Source: Catenulispora sp. MAP5-51
GTDB lineage: Bacteria > Actinomycetota > Actinomycetes > Streptomycetales > Catenulisporaceae
Direction: 5' to 3'
Assembly: GCF_041261205.1 (NCBI RefSeq)
Contig: NZ_JBGCCH010000005.1
Span: 431,568 to 495,567 of the forward strand
Length of the DNA: 64,000 bases
The position numbers and the translations under genes are program-made. Below the pieces are notes generated by a model. That model saw only the letters and a list, made by a program, of their open reading frames with translations. It was not told where the DNA came from and did no database searches. Within the stretch, counting starts at the first letter, position 1. Each line of letters begins with the position of its first letter. Shown here in pieces: positions 51,583 to 64,000 of the stretch.

Positions 51583-53603
51583 CGGGCGGCCACGCTGACG
51601 ACGATGCTGTGCGCGCGACCGCCGAGCCAGCCGGCCGCCCTGTCCGGAGGCGCCTCGAACATCGTCGCCGTGCCGCGGACGCGCAGGTGCCTTCGCAAGA
51701 CCTCAAGATGCATGCTGTCCTCCAGATCGAGTGGCAGGTGCTGGTCTCCGTCGGTGAGGCGCACGGATTTCGGCATCCGGTGCCGGCTGCGCCACAGATG
51801 CAGTTCTCGGGCCCACTCGTGCAGCGTCACCGACGAGCCCGGCAGGTCACGGGCCTGGACCCGCCAGCGAGCGGGAATCAGGATCGTGCGACGATGATGC
51901 AGCGCCGGGGTGAACGGGAGCACGAGCGCCGCGCCCCAGTCAAAGCCCGTCACCTGCGGGCACTGAGCACGCGAAATCTCGGCCAGGAACCGGGCGAGCG
52001 GCGGGGTGTAGTTCTCCCAGATGAAGTTGATGGCTGTCGTGGCAAGCGGCTCCAGGTGCTCCCCGGTCGCGGCCACGGTCAGCACCAGACGTTCGCCGTC
52101 GAACAGCACCGCCAGGTCATCCGGCAGCAGCACGTCCGGCCCCCGGTGCCGGAACTCTCCGACGCTGAGTACGGTCGGCAGGATCTGCGGGGCGCGGGTG
52201 AGCAGGTCCGCGACGCGCCGTGCAGGGTGGAAGGACATCTGCGCCGTGCGCGCGCCGGGCTCGACCGTCGGCAGGTCCGTGAAGCCTGGGGCTGGGTCGT
52301 CGCCGAACAGGTGCCACATCCTGGCGGCGTAGGCACCGGCCGCGCGGGAGGCGGTATGGACACGCAGCCGGAAGTCGCCGCGATCGAGCGCCGCGACCGA
52401 CTCGGACTGGATCTCCCCGCAGATTTCCAGGTGCGGGGCCTGGCGTGCCGCGGCCTCACCAGCCGCGTGTTTGATCCGTTCGATCAATGCGCCGGTGAGG
52501 TCGACAACGCGGGCCCCCTCGACGGCTGCGGACCCGGCGATCTCCAGCAGTACCCGGTCCCTCAACGACATCGGACGCGGAGGCATCGACAGCGCGCCGA
52601 ACCCGTCCGGGAACCCGAGCCCACTACCAGGGTTGGTCAGCACGCGCAGATCGACCGGTACACCTTCGCCGTATCGGTCGGCGAACCGCTGCGTGTACTC
52701 CCGCCACGCCGGAGAGCCGGCCGGGTACACCGGCATGCGCGCGAGCAACGTCGCGGCCGTCTCGAACTCGATGCCCACCGCCTCCGGCAGGGTGATCTGC
52801 GCATCCAGCAGCAGATCAACAGCCATCGGCGTCCCCGTTGGACGCACACGGGCGTCAAGCACTTCGGCCGGGTCCACGACCGTTGCCGGCGCGTGCAGCT
52901 CCGACACCAGCGCACCGACCCGCAGCAGCTCGCCCACGGCCGCGGCGACACGCTCCCGCGGCGCAGCCGGGTACTCCGCCGCGATCTTGGCCAGCAGTTC
53001 GCTGTGCAGTATCGGCTCGGCTGCCACGGCCAGCACCAAAGCGAGGACCGGCGTCACGGTCAAGGCGTTCTCGTCGGCGCCTTCCTCCGGGACGAACAGA
53101 CGGCCCTCACGGGTGTAAGCCAGGTTGTTGACGACCACCTGAACGCCGCTCATCGTCTCCGGGTCGGCCTGGGCGGCATCGATCACTTGCTTCAGCGCGG
53201 TCGGATCGTGCCGTGCCGACAGCAGGTGTCGGGTCCCGAACCTTGCTTCAGCGGCGGTGCCGAACGCGATGGGGGCTACACCGGCAAAAAGCCCGAAGGG
53301 AATCGAGCGGCCGGTGAATCGGAGGGCGTACTTGCCGACGGACAGTGCGGCGCGCCGGGCGCGCTTGGCGTTGTCGATAGTGCCGTCGAGCACGTCCTGG
53401 ACCTGGCGGGCCAGATCGGGACTCGCGGTGGCCATCGCGCGGGCGAACTCGTCGTCGCCCCACGCGCTCTCCAGCCACGTACGCCAGCTGGCGGTCGTCG
53501 CGCCGGACTCCGGCCAGGGCACGAGCGGCACCGGCTCGATTCGGGCGGCGGCACGCAGCATCGCGTGCGGCGCGTGCTGATACAGCGTCTTCCGACCTGC
53601 CAA
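51579..53603 (-). CDS. lanB: Lantibiotic dehydratase, glutamylation part (LanB)
   Basis: A 674-residue protein matching the N-terminal glutamylation region of LanB dehydratases: KYALRFTGRSIPFGLFAGVA near residue 90-110 and the later VLLEIAGSAAVEGARVVDLT. It lacks the C-terminal elimination domain, which is supplied by the adjacent fusion protein, as in split FxLD LanB systems. It uses glutamyl-tRNA to activate Ser/Thr of the precursor. The start is TTG 53603; an ATG 13 nt upstream is in another frame. A strong hairpin precedes the gene. Confidence 0.88.
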   Translation of the reverse strand: MAGRKTLYQHAPHAMLRAAARIEPVPLVPWPESGATTASWRTWLESAWGDDEFARAMATASPDLARQVQDVLDGTIDNAKRARRAALSVGKYALRFTGRSIPFGLFAGVAPIAFGTAAEARFGTRHLLSARHDPTALKQVIDAAQADPETMSGVQVVVNNLAYTREGRLFVPEEGADENALTVTPVLALVLAVAAEPILHSELLAKIAAEYPAAPRERVAAAVGELLRVGALVSELHAPATVVDPAEVLDARVRPTGTPMAVDLLLDAQITLPEAVGIEFETAATLLARMPVYPAGSPAWREYTQRFADRYGEGVPVDLRVLTNPGSGLGFPDGFGALSMPPRPMSLRDRVLLEIAGSAAVEGARVVDLTGALIERIKHAAGEAAARQAPHLEICGEIQSESVAALDRGDFRLRVHTASRAAGAYAARMWHLFGDDPAPGFTDLPTVEPGARTAQMSFHPARRVADLLTRAPQILPTVLSVGEFRHRGPDVLLPDDLAVLFDGERLVLTVAATGEHLEPLATTAINFIWENYTPPLARFLAEISRAQCPQVTGFDWGAALVLPFTPALHHRRTILIPARWRVQARDLPGSSVTLHEWARELHLWRSRHRMPKSVRLTDGDQHLPLDLEDSMHLEVLRRHLRVRGTATMFEAPPDRAAGWLGGRAHSIVVSVAAR

Positions 53604-53635
53604 TGTCCTGTCCCATCGTTTCGTGCGGGTGGCGC

Positions 53636-53662
53636 GCGGGCCGGCCGAGGCGGCCGGCCCGC
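53636..53662 (-). terminator. Attenuator hairpin between precursor and lanB
   Basis: A perfect 12-bp GC-only stem (53636-53647 against 53651-53662) with a 3-nt AGG loop (+ strand) sits 11 nt after the precursor stop and 32 nt before the lanB start. Such hairpins in lanthipeptide operons let most transcripts stop after the precursor, so that substrate exceeds enzyme. Confidence 0.75.
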
Positions 53663-53673
53663 GCTGGTCGTGC

Positions 53674-53862
53674 TCAGGAGGTGGTGCAAGCGCTCCCGCA
53701 GGTACTCCCGCAGGTGTCGCCGGTGCCGCACATCAGGGCGTTCTCCGAAGCGGGCGTGTTCTGGATGAAGGTGATGTCGAAGTCGAAGGGATCGACTTCC
53801 GTCTCCGCGTGGGTGCCAGCGGTCGTGCGGTCCAGGACCGTGTCGGCGGTAGGTGGGCTCAT
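53674..53862 (-). CDS. lanA: FxLD-family lanthipeptide precursor
   Basis: A 62-residue precursor. The leader has the FxLD-type box FDFDITFIQ (F-D-F-D in place of F-D-L-D) at about residues 28-36. The C-terminal core is rich in Cys, Ser, Thr and Gly: MCGTGDTCGSTCGSACTTS, with 4 Cys, 4 Thr before the last dipeptide region and one Asp. Up to four lanthionine-type rings are possible. ATG 53862 has AAAGGAGAAG 4 nt upstream, one of the strongest ribosome binding sites in the window. It is first in the operon. Confidence 0.9.
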   Translation of the reverse strand: MSPPTADTVLDRTTAGTHAETEVDPFDFDITFIQNTPASENALMCGTGDTCGSTCGSACTTS

Positions 53863-54220
53863 CGTGCTTCTCCTTTGGTGGGTTGTGCGGGTATCGACAC
53901 CGCGGCGCGAGTTCCACGGCAAGGGGATGGTGATCGTTGATCTGTTTCCTGTGCGTCTGTTTGGCGCCGCGGTTGCACAGTGCCCAGCTCCTGGCGAACG
54001 CAGCGGTGGCCACGTCCTCCCAGGAATCGCACAGCGCGATCATGCGGATGCGGTCCGAGAGACAGGTCGCTGCCATCGTTCTCGCACATGGCCTGCCTCT
54101 GGGGGAGTGATGACGGGTCGGGTACTGGTTAGGCGTGCTGTGTGGCGCCACCTGCTTCATCGTGGCCAAATGGCGGCCTACGAGGGTTCCCATGGGCGTG
54201 GCCAGAACCGTCATCAATTC
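53863..54220. promoter_or_regulatory. Divergent region between lanA and the XRE-DUF5919 regulator
   Basis: About 360 bp between the leftward lanthipeptide operon and the rightward regulator-NUDIX operon. Reading frames here are weak and lack start signals. The region must contain the lanA promoter. The regulator next door may control the cluster. Confidence 0.4.
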
Positions 54221-54238
54221 CGTACTCATTTCAGTACG
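54221..54238 (+). promoter_or_regulatory. Palindromic operator CGTACT-N6-AGTACG
   Basis: A perfect 6-bp palindrome with a 6-bp spacer ends 8 nt before the GTG of the XRE-DUF5919 gene. Its place over the probable -10 or leader region suggests autoregulation by that protein. Confidence 0.6.
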
Positions 54239-54246
54239 CTGAGTCC

Positions 54247-55017
54247 GTGGACCTCGGGGAGCTGATCGAGAGGCAGATGAAAGAGCTTGGCCTGAGCCTG
54301 AGTGATGTGGCCGATAGGGCGATGCGTGTTGCTAACCGGCACACGCTGAACCGTCAGCACGTGTGGCGTTGGAAGCAGCAGGGAGTCGTCCCGAAGCTCT
54401 GGCTCGAACCGCTGGCTGAGGCGTTGGGGGTAGACCCGGACGAGTTGCGGTCGGCGGCGGCTCGAGGCAAGTCCGATCCCGAGCCTGCTCGCGAGGAGGC
54501 TGTCCGCCTCTACGCTGCGCGCGAGCTGATTACCCAGGCGCAGTGGAACCAGATCATCGCCGAGGCGCACGAGACGATCTGGCTGTACGGGATGGCGGAG
54601 TACCGCTATGCCCATGATCCGGCGGTTCCCGCCATCTTGGCCAAGGCGACGAGCGCGGGCTGTGAAGTCAAGGTTCTGCTGCTGAACCCGCAGTTGCCGG
54701 AGATCGCCCAGATCGACCAGGCCGAGGGCAACCCGGCTGGCGCGCTTAGCAGCAGGATTCAAGCGGCGCTCGACCGATTCCTGGACATAGCGAACGACTG
54801 CGGACCTAGGATGCGGGTGCGTACGTACATGTCGACTCCAACCACCAGCATTGTCCGGGGCGACAGCAGGATGTTCGTCACCCCCTACGTGCGCCATCTG
54901 ATCGGTCGCAGCTCCCCGACCCATGAGCTGCGACGAGCCTTCGACGGCGGCGCATTCGACCGCTACGCCGAACACGCTGATGCCGTGTGGACCACAGCAA
55001 AGGAGCACCCCGGGTGA
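54247..55017 (+). CDS. XRE-type regulator with C-terminal DUF5919-like domain
   Basis: A 256-residue protein. The N-terminal DNA-binding domain (about 1-70) reads [20 protein letters not shown] and [20 protein letters not shown]. The C-terminal domain (about 95-250) resembles DUF5919 of actinomycete regulators: [63 protein letters not shown]. That domain probably binds a ligand. GTG 54247 follows the palindrome at 54221-54238, and its stop overlaps the NUDIX start. It is divergent from the lanthipeptide operon. Confidence 0.75.
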   Translation: MDLGELIERQMKELGLSLSDVADRAMRVANRHTLNRQHVWRWKQQGVVPKLWLEPLAEALGVDPDELRSAAARGKSDPEPAREEAVRLYAARELITQAQWNQIIAEAHETIWLYGMAEYRYAHDPAVPAILAKATSAGCEVKVLLLNPQLPEIAQIDQAEGNPAGALSSRIQAALDRFLDIANDCGPRMRVRTYMSTPTTSIVRGDSRMFVTPYVRHLIGRSSPTHELRRAFDGGAFDRYAEHADAVWTTAKEHPG

Positions 55018-55607
55018 CAACGCCAGCTGCACAGAACCCCAGCTCGACCAGCATGAAGGACAGCGAAATCCTGCGAAGCGAGGTGATCGTCGCCAAGCCC
55101 AAGAAGTTCATACGAGAAGATATTCGGATGCCCGACGGGGTGGAGATCGACTGGTACTTCATTGACACGCCAGCCTCGGTGATGGTCGTCGCCGCCGCCG
55201 AGGAAGGTGTGCTGGTGATGGTGCGGCAGTACAGGCACAACCTGAAGCGCCACACCATCGAGCTTGCCGCCGGTGGAGTATCAGACGGAGAGGATCCCGA
55301 AGCCGCCGCCCTGCGCGAGTTGGAGGAGGAGACTGGCTACGCGCCAGCCGAGGGTGTGCGGCTTCAACACCTCGGCAGTTTCTACTCTCTGCCGTCCGAG
55401 ACCAACAAGATCACTCACGTGTACCTCGCGGCGCCGGTGGTCAAGGTCGCTGATCCGGTCCCCGACAACCTGATCGAGCAGTACTTCGACATGAGCGTCG
55501 TGGAGATCCCGGTCATCGAAGCCTTCGACCGCCTCGGCCGCGACATCGACGGCATGGAGACCGTCGGCGCACTGATGCTGGCCCGACCGCATATCACGTC
55601 AACTTGA
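55014..55607 (+). CDS. NUDIX hydrolase, ADP-sugar pyrophosphatase type
   Basis: A 197-residue NUDIX protein: [20 protein letters not shown], then the box [20 protein letters not shown] followed by TGYAP. The RQYR and IELAAG strands are typical of ADP-ribose pyrophosphatases. GTG 55014 overlaps the regulator stop. The pair is a regulator-NUDIX operon, so the enzyme may make or destroy the ligand of the regulator. Substrate unproven. Confidence 0.88.
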   Translation: MTTPAAQNPSSTSMKDSEILRSEVIVAKPKKFIREDIRMPDGVEIDWYFIDTPASVMVVAAAEEGVLVMVRQYRHNLKRHTIELAAGGVSDGEDPEAAALRELEEETGYAPAEGVRLQHLGSFYSLPSETNKITHVYLAAPVVKVADPVPDNLIEQYFDMSVVEIPVIEAFDRLGRDIDGMETVGALMLARPHITST

Positions 55608-55735
55608 ACCGCTCCCACCGCTAGCGACCGTCGCGGAACCCACTGCCTGGAGCGCCTTAGTAGCGGTGACCCCGCGATGCGACACCGTCGGTCGCTTTAG
55701 CAGTGGTCGGGTTCGGGACACCGCCCGCCGCTGAT

Positions 55736-57162
55736 TCAGCGCGCTCGGACGCGGCGCACTCGTGGGGCTGCGGCGGTTGGGTCCTGGGAATGGACCAGTT
55801 TTAGGGCGGCGCGTTCGCTGGGCGGCGCGCCACCATCGCCTGCGCCGTCGCGTGCTGTCATGACCAGGCCGAACATCCAACTGCTCAGCTCCTCGACGCT
55901 GACATGGAGGTCCTCGGCGGTATCGACCATGGTGACGCCCTGGGCCCGCTGGGCGGGCAGTACCTTGCTGAGGATCTGGGATGACTCCCGCGTCCGGAGT
56001 CCCTGGGGTTCGCCCTGCCGGAAGCCGTGCTCGCCGAGCTGGATGCAGGTGCGGCGATAGTGCCAGTCCGAGAGCATATCCAGATCATGGAGTCGGTAGG
56101 TCAGCGCCATGGCGGCCACGTTCCAGTTCCGCTTGCCGGCGATGATCTGATCCACCAGCGGCCCGTTCGGCATATGCGCGATCACGCTGGAGCGTGGCAT
56201 CAGGAACGCGCTGGCGGAGGCGTTCGCCTCCCGCTCGGCCTCGGGGCTGGCCAGGGAGCGCTCGTCGCCGTGCAGCACCAGATGGCCCAGTTCGTGCGCA
56301 GCGTCAAACCGCCCACGCTCGGGCGTCGTGGTGGTGTTGAGGAACACGAAAGGAGTGCCGTCACGCCAGTGCGCGAAGGCGTTGATGTCGGCGAACTCCG
56401 GCGGGAGCGAGAAGACCCGGACCCCGTTGGCCTCCAGCAGGTGGACCATGTTGCGATCGGGGCGCTGGCCAGGCCCCAACGGGCCCGGACCATCTCGGCG
56501 GCGGTCTCAGGGGCCGGCTTGCCCAGGGTCGGCAGGTTGTTCGGCGGCAGCCGGTATCGCGCGTCGATCCAATGGTACAACTCGACCGCGAAGCGGCTGG
56601 CCGTCAGCGCCGCGTCGCGCGGGCCCGCGGTGAGCTTGCTGCGCGCCCGGAAAGACATAGCGTCAGCGGTGACCAGATCGAGGTCGGGCTGGCGAAAGAA
56701 CGACACTGGGAAGCTGAGCACCGAGGCGATGCGTGCCAGGGTCTCCTCTGATGGCGCTCATCGAAAATGTAGGTGAGTCGCTCGTGCGCCATGCTGGTTC
56801 GCCAGGGCTCCCGACAGGTGAGTGTCCGGGCCTGTCTGCGGAGTCAAGGCCGAGCCCTTCGGGTCGGCTTCGCCGAGCCTTGACACCCCAACCAGGCCCT
56901 AAGGGGCGGCAGCTATCGGGAGCCCTGGCGGTGTGGTCGCCAACCGACTCCGACAGCGTCCTCGGATTCGTTGATTCGTTCGACGCATGGTGAGCGAGCG
57001 GCCACCAGCATTTTCAACGAGTCTCAACACCTCGGCGGGCTCCTGCTTGTCGTTCTCGTACATGGTGAGGCTGCGCACGCTCACGCCCGCCTCGGCGGAC
57101 AACTCCGCCAAGGTCAGCGATCGCCGCTTGCGGGCCATCGCGAGACGCGAAGGCGTGACCAT
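55736..57162 (-). pseudogene. XRE / ImmA-IrrE metallopeptidase, disrupted
   Basis: The gene once encoded an XRE domain (ARKRRSLTLAELSAEAGVSV at 57162-57030) joined to an ImmA/IrrE protease with zinc motif AAHELGHLVLHG. It is broken twice. First, a 281-bp element lies at 56749-57029; removing it with one copy of CCTC restores the reading QEPAEETLARIASVL across the junction. Second, near 56478 a one-base shift separates AAEMVRARWG from PGQRPDRNMVHLL; one extra G repairs it. Intact relatives cleave repressors or act as antitoxin-like regulators; here function is probably lost. Confidence 0.8.
56749..57029. mobile_element. 281-bp MITE with 4-bp target duplication
   Basis: Imperfect terminal inverted repeats of about 28 bp (both beginning TG and sharing CTC-x-T-x-GAAAATG-xx-GGTG) flank the element, and CCTC is duplicated at 56745-56748 and 57030-57033. 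A second, perfect 15-bp inverted repeat (56800-56814 against 56916-56930) lies inside, so the element may be nested or composite. No coding sequence is present. Non-autonomous insertion is shown by exact restoration of the host reading frame. Confidence 0.8.
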
Positions 57163-57254
57163 GGCTCCTCGTCATCGGTGGGCGGTGTGACCGGACAGTG
57201 TCCGCGCTAGCCTGTCGTAGTCGAAAGTGCTGATACCGTCCCTGGCCTGGTGTT

Positions 57255-58523
<1,269 letters not shown>

Positions 58524-58625
58524 TCATTCGCCCTCGTTGGCCTCCGAGCGTGCAATGTCACCCGGATGCCGCAGTCAGGCACCGACATCGGGTTCGCGGT
58601 CCGATCCGCCGAATAGCTTTGGAAC

Positions 58626-61552
<2,927 letters not shown>

Positions 61553-62135
61553 CCATGTATCGCGCGTACCAGTCCGGCCAGTCCGGGTCCTCCGCGCCGA
61601 TGCGCGCCTCGTGTTCGCCGTGCGCGGCGGCGGCGCGGCGCAGTGAGCTGGCGAGGTCGGTAGCCGAGGAGAACGCTGTGACCGATGGATCCAGGCGTCC
61701 GGGCAGCCGGTTCGTGATCTCTTGCAGGAGCCAGCCGTTCCCGTCGGGGTCGTTGAACGACAGGAACGAGCCGTAGCTGCTACGTTTCGGATCGGGGCCG
61801 GGCACCCGGGCGTCGGAGCTGCTGTGGTGGAAGACACCGCCGGCGTCGTGGAACACTTCGCTCGGCTCGGCTCCGCGTTGCTTGAGCTCGCCGTACGCCG
61901 CCACGATGTCGTCGACGATGAGGTGCAGGCCCTCGGCTGTGCCCGGCGTCTGTGCGGTGACGGACGTGCCGAAGATGACAGATGCTGGCGAACCGGGTGG
62001 GGTCACCTGCACCACTCGGAATTTCTCGTCGGTGGCGATGTCGGCATCCAGCCGCCAGCCCAATCCGGTGTAGAAATCCTTGGCTCGGTCGACGTCCCCG
62101 ACCGGTATCACGATGAGTTCCAGTTTCATGTCCAT

Positions 62136-62559
62136 GACGAGGTCTCCTCCCGCGTAGCATCCAGCCTCGTACGGTTGGCCACCGAACGCATCCGGAGACG
62201 TTCCGGCGGCGCCGATCGGGGCGGAACGTATGTGTTGGGCGACCGGCCTTCGATACGGACCGTCAGCCCCCGATCGGGGTCGTCTACGACGTCGAGTCCG
62301 GTGCCGTCAGCATCCTGGTACGCCAGGACGACGCCGGCGAAAGAGGCGGTTCATGGCGCTGTGCGAGCCGGAGGTCGCGGTGCCGTTCACTGTGATCGTG
62401 TAGGTCCCGGCCGCGGTGGTGGACGCGGTTGCCACCGCGGCAGGATCGCCTGACGGGCCGTGCTCGTTCCTTGACTGACTGGGATGCCGATTCGGGATCC
62501 CGGTCGAACCAACCGGGACCGATTCGGACACCCAAGGCGTAGCGAGGTCCGGCACGAAA
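62136..62559 (-). other. Degenerate coding remnants
   Basis: About 420 bp between two minus-strand genes. One minus frame reads AGVVLAYQDADGTGLDVVDD and DRGLTVRIEGRSP up to the VOC start; another reads AGTYTITVNGTATSGSHSA, typical of secreted Ig-like tails. Neither has a start. They look like unrelated remnants of decayed genes. Confidence 0.35.
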
Positions 62560-63609
62560 TCAGAATGCGGCGCGCTCCTTGGCAAGTAGTTCCTGTACTC
62601 GTGGGGCGACCTCACGGCCGAACAGCTCGATCGAACGCGCGCGGGCATCTCGTGGGAGGTGCATGATGTCGTACTTCAGGTCGAAGCGGTCGAGGTGCAG
62701 GACTTGGGCCACTCTCGCGATCTTCTGCGCGACTGTTTCAGGGGAGCCGACGAACAGAGCGCCCTGGTTGACGTCCTCCTCGTAGCTTTCCCGGGTCGGC
62801 TGCCGGAAACCGCGCTCTGCTGCGGCCTCGGACATCACTGGCTGCCAGTACTTCCACCAGGTTTCGACAGCCTCCTCGTCGGTGTCTGCGATCAGGCCCA
62901 CTGAATGCTGCCCGACAGACTGCGTCGGATGCCCGAACTGTTCGAGTGCCCGGTGATACAGCTCGACGTGGCCGGCGAACCGCTGCGGTCGCCCGCCGAT
63001 GATGGCGATCATCAGCGGCAGGTTGTAGTGAGCGGCGCGGACCACCGATTCCGGATTGCCGCCGATGCCGATCCAGGTCGGTATGCCGCCCGACCGCATC
63101 TGGGGGCTGAGCTTCTGCTCGTCGAGCGGTGCACGCACCGTCCCGGACCACGTGACCCGCTCCTGCCGTTGAAGTCGCATAAAGAGATCGAGCTTTTCTT
63201 CGAAGAGCCGGTCATAGTCCGCAAGGTCGTATCCGAACAGCTTGAAGGACTCGGTTGCCGACGCGCGTCCGAGCACGAGTTGGGCGCGTCCGTTCGAGAT
63301 GGCGTCGACCGTGGCGAACTGCTGGTACAGCCGCACCGGGTCGTTCGTACTGAGCACCGTGACGGAGGTGCCCAGCCGGATGCGCTCGGTCGCCACGGCC
63401 ATGGCCGCGAGTAGTACTGCGGGGGCGGTGTCGACGTGGCCATCCCGATAGTGCTCTCCGACGCTGAACACGTCGATCCCGACGGACTCGGCGAGTCTGG
63501 CCTCTTCCACGAGCAGCCGGACGGTCTCCGCGCCACTCAGCACGTGGTCTGCGTCGGTGGCGACTTCGCCGAACGAGTTGAGACCGAGTTCTAAGGTCCC
63601 GTGTGTCAT
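62560..63609 (-). CDS. LLM-class flavin-dependent monooxygenase
   Basis: A 349-residue luciferase-like (beta/alpha barrel) monooxygenase. Visible are GIDVFSVGEHYRDGHVDTAP, ATERIRLGTSVTVLSTNDPV, GRAQLVLGRASATESF and GIPTWIGIGGNPESVVRAAH, the usual FMNH2-pocket pattern. ATG 63609 has AAAGGAG 5 nt upstream; an upstream in-frame ATG (63705) is not needed. It uses FMNH2 from a reductase, and a FMN reductase gene lies just upstream on the same strand. Substrate unknown. Confidence 0.88.
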   Translation of the reverse strand: MTHGTLELGLNSFGEVATDADHVLSGAETVRLLVEEARLAESVGIDVFSVGEHYRDGHVDTAPAVLLAAMAVATERIRLGTSVTVLSTNDPVRLYQQFATVDAISNGRAQLVLGRASATESFKLFGYDLADYDRLFEEKLDLFMRLQRQERVTWSGTVRAPLDEQKLSPQMRSGGIPTWIGIGGNPESVVRAAHYNLPLMIAIIGGRPQRFAGHVELYHRALEQFGHPTQSVGQHSVGLIADTDEEAVETWWKYWQPVMSEAAAERGFRQPTRESYEEDVNQGALFVGSPETVAQKIARVAQVLHLDRFDLKYDIMHLPRDARARSIELFGREVAPRVQELLAKERAAF

Positions 63610-63754
63610 TGACTGCTCCTTTGTTTCCATGAACCGCCCCGGGCCGGCCTGGCGGATCCGGGCTCCTTCGGGACGAAGCAGGTGAGGAAACCTGACCGGC
63701 GTCATCGCGGAACCGGGTGCCGGCCCAAGGCGGTTCAGCTCAGCTCGCCGATGT

Positions 63755-64000
63755 TCAGGCGCGGGTTGTCTTGAGTGCGCCGGTCCAGGATTCGAGCTGG
63801 TCGAAGAGGGTGGTTGCGGCGGCTTCGTGCTGGGGTTCGGGCTTGAAGACGGAGAAGTTCTCGAAGTCGGTGAACAGGGAGAACGACAGTTGCTGGCGGA
63901 TGTGGGCTATCTGCAGTTCGCTGGCGATGGCGCGGAGGTGTTCGATGGCGCGGGCGCCGCCGAGGGAGCCGTAGGAGACGAAGGCGGCGGCCTTGTTGTT
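63755..64000 (-). CDS. NAD(P)H-dependent FMN reductase (3' part only)
   Basis: The last 81 codons of a flavodoxin-like reductase, cut by the window edge: NNKAAAFVSYGSLGGARAIE, IRQQLSFSLFTDFENFSVF. This is the C-terminal signature of NADPH-dependent FMN reductases. It lies 145 bp upstream of the LLM monooxygenase and reads the same way, so it can supply its reduced flavin. Confidence 0.8.
   Translation of the reverse strand, partial: NNKAAAFVSYGSLGGARAIEHLRAIASELQIAHIRQQLSFSLFTDFENFSVFKPEPQHEAAATTLFDQLESWTGALKTTRA

Noticed and set aside
51543..53768. Long plus-strand frame of 741 codons
   Set aside because: Antisense to lanB, which is clearly coding; the product is a low-complexity Arg/Gly/Gln chain.

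Overview
The window is high-GC DNA from a filamentous-type actinomycete. Evidence: GC-rich third codon positions, frequent GTG/TTG starts, overlapping ATGA/GTGA junctions, DUF317-, DUF2637- and BTAD-type proteins, an actinobacterial FxLD lanthipeptide locus and an actinobacterial Tad pilus locus. The genus cannot be fixed from the sequence alone. There are no rRNA or tRNA genes and no CRISPR array that I can see.

Layout. (a) 1-5.5 kb: left end of an integrative conjugative element (ICE). A tyrosine integrase, an AlpA-like excisionase, a 57-residue coupled gene and a DNA methyltransferase run leftward; a sigma-like regulator runs rightward. (b) 5.6-14.9 kb: a compact type IV secretion operon with a VirB2-like pilin, a lipoprotein, VirB6/TrbL-like, PrgI/VirB3-like, VirB4-like and VirD4-like proteins, a replication-relaxation protein and an NlpC/P60 peptidoglycan hydrolase. 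No classical relaxase is visible. (c) 15.3-25.2 kb: an accessory block with a MoxR-type AAA+ ATPase and VWA protein, four DUF317-like paralogues (two broken by one-base shifts), a ParB-like protein, several small unknowns and a DUF2637 membrane protein; most gene ends in 15.8-20.5 kb carry strong GC-rich hairpins. (d) 25.3-28.2 kb: leftward genes for a 12-residue-repeat membrane protein, an RsbW-like kinase and a tandem winged-helix regulator. (e) 28.5-39.4 kb: a complete Tad/Flp pilus locus with prepilin peptidase, SAF, CpaE, TadA, TadB, TadC, pilin, three TadE/G-like proteins and a LysM-BTAD protein.

(f) 39.5-45.3 kb: a regulatory island with a TPR regulator plus NUDIX pair, a STAS protein, a double-XRE protein and two coupled small genes, with a 68-bp element present at both ends in inverted orientation. 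(g) 45.6-53.9 kb: an ImuA-like protein, a DNA-ligase remnant and a class I FxLD-type lanthipeptide cluster (precursor, LanB, LanC, a thiopeptide-domain/PIMT-like methyltransferase fusion and a helical partner). A strong hairpin separates precursor and lanB. (h) 54.2-55.6 kb: an XRE-DUF5919 regulator coupled to a NUDIX hydrolase. (i) 55.7-64 kb: a decaying chromosomal region with an XRE/ImmA gene split by a 281-bp MITE, two dead copies of one transposase family, intact zwf, a VOC protein, an LLM flavin monooxygenase and the end of an FMN reductase.

How it fits together: (a)-(c) look like one conjugative element with recombination, transfer and maintenance functions, and the adjacent Tad locus could provide surface adhesion. 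The lanthipeptide operon should make one peptide that is dehydrated, cyclised and probably modified at its only core Asp. Four genes show candidate one-base shifts at homopolymers, so either real decay or base-calling errors must be considered.
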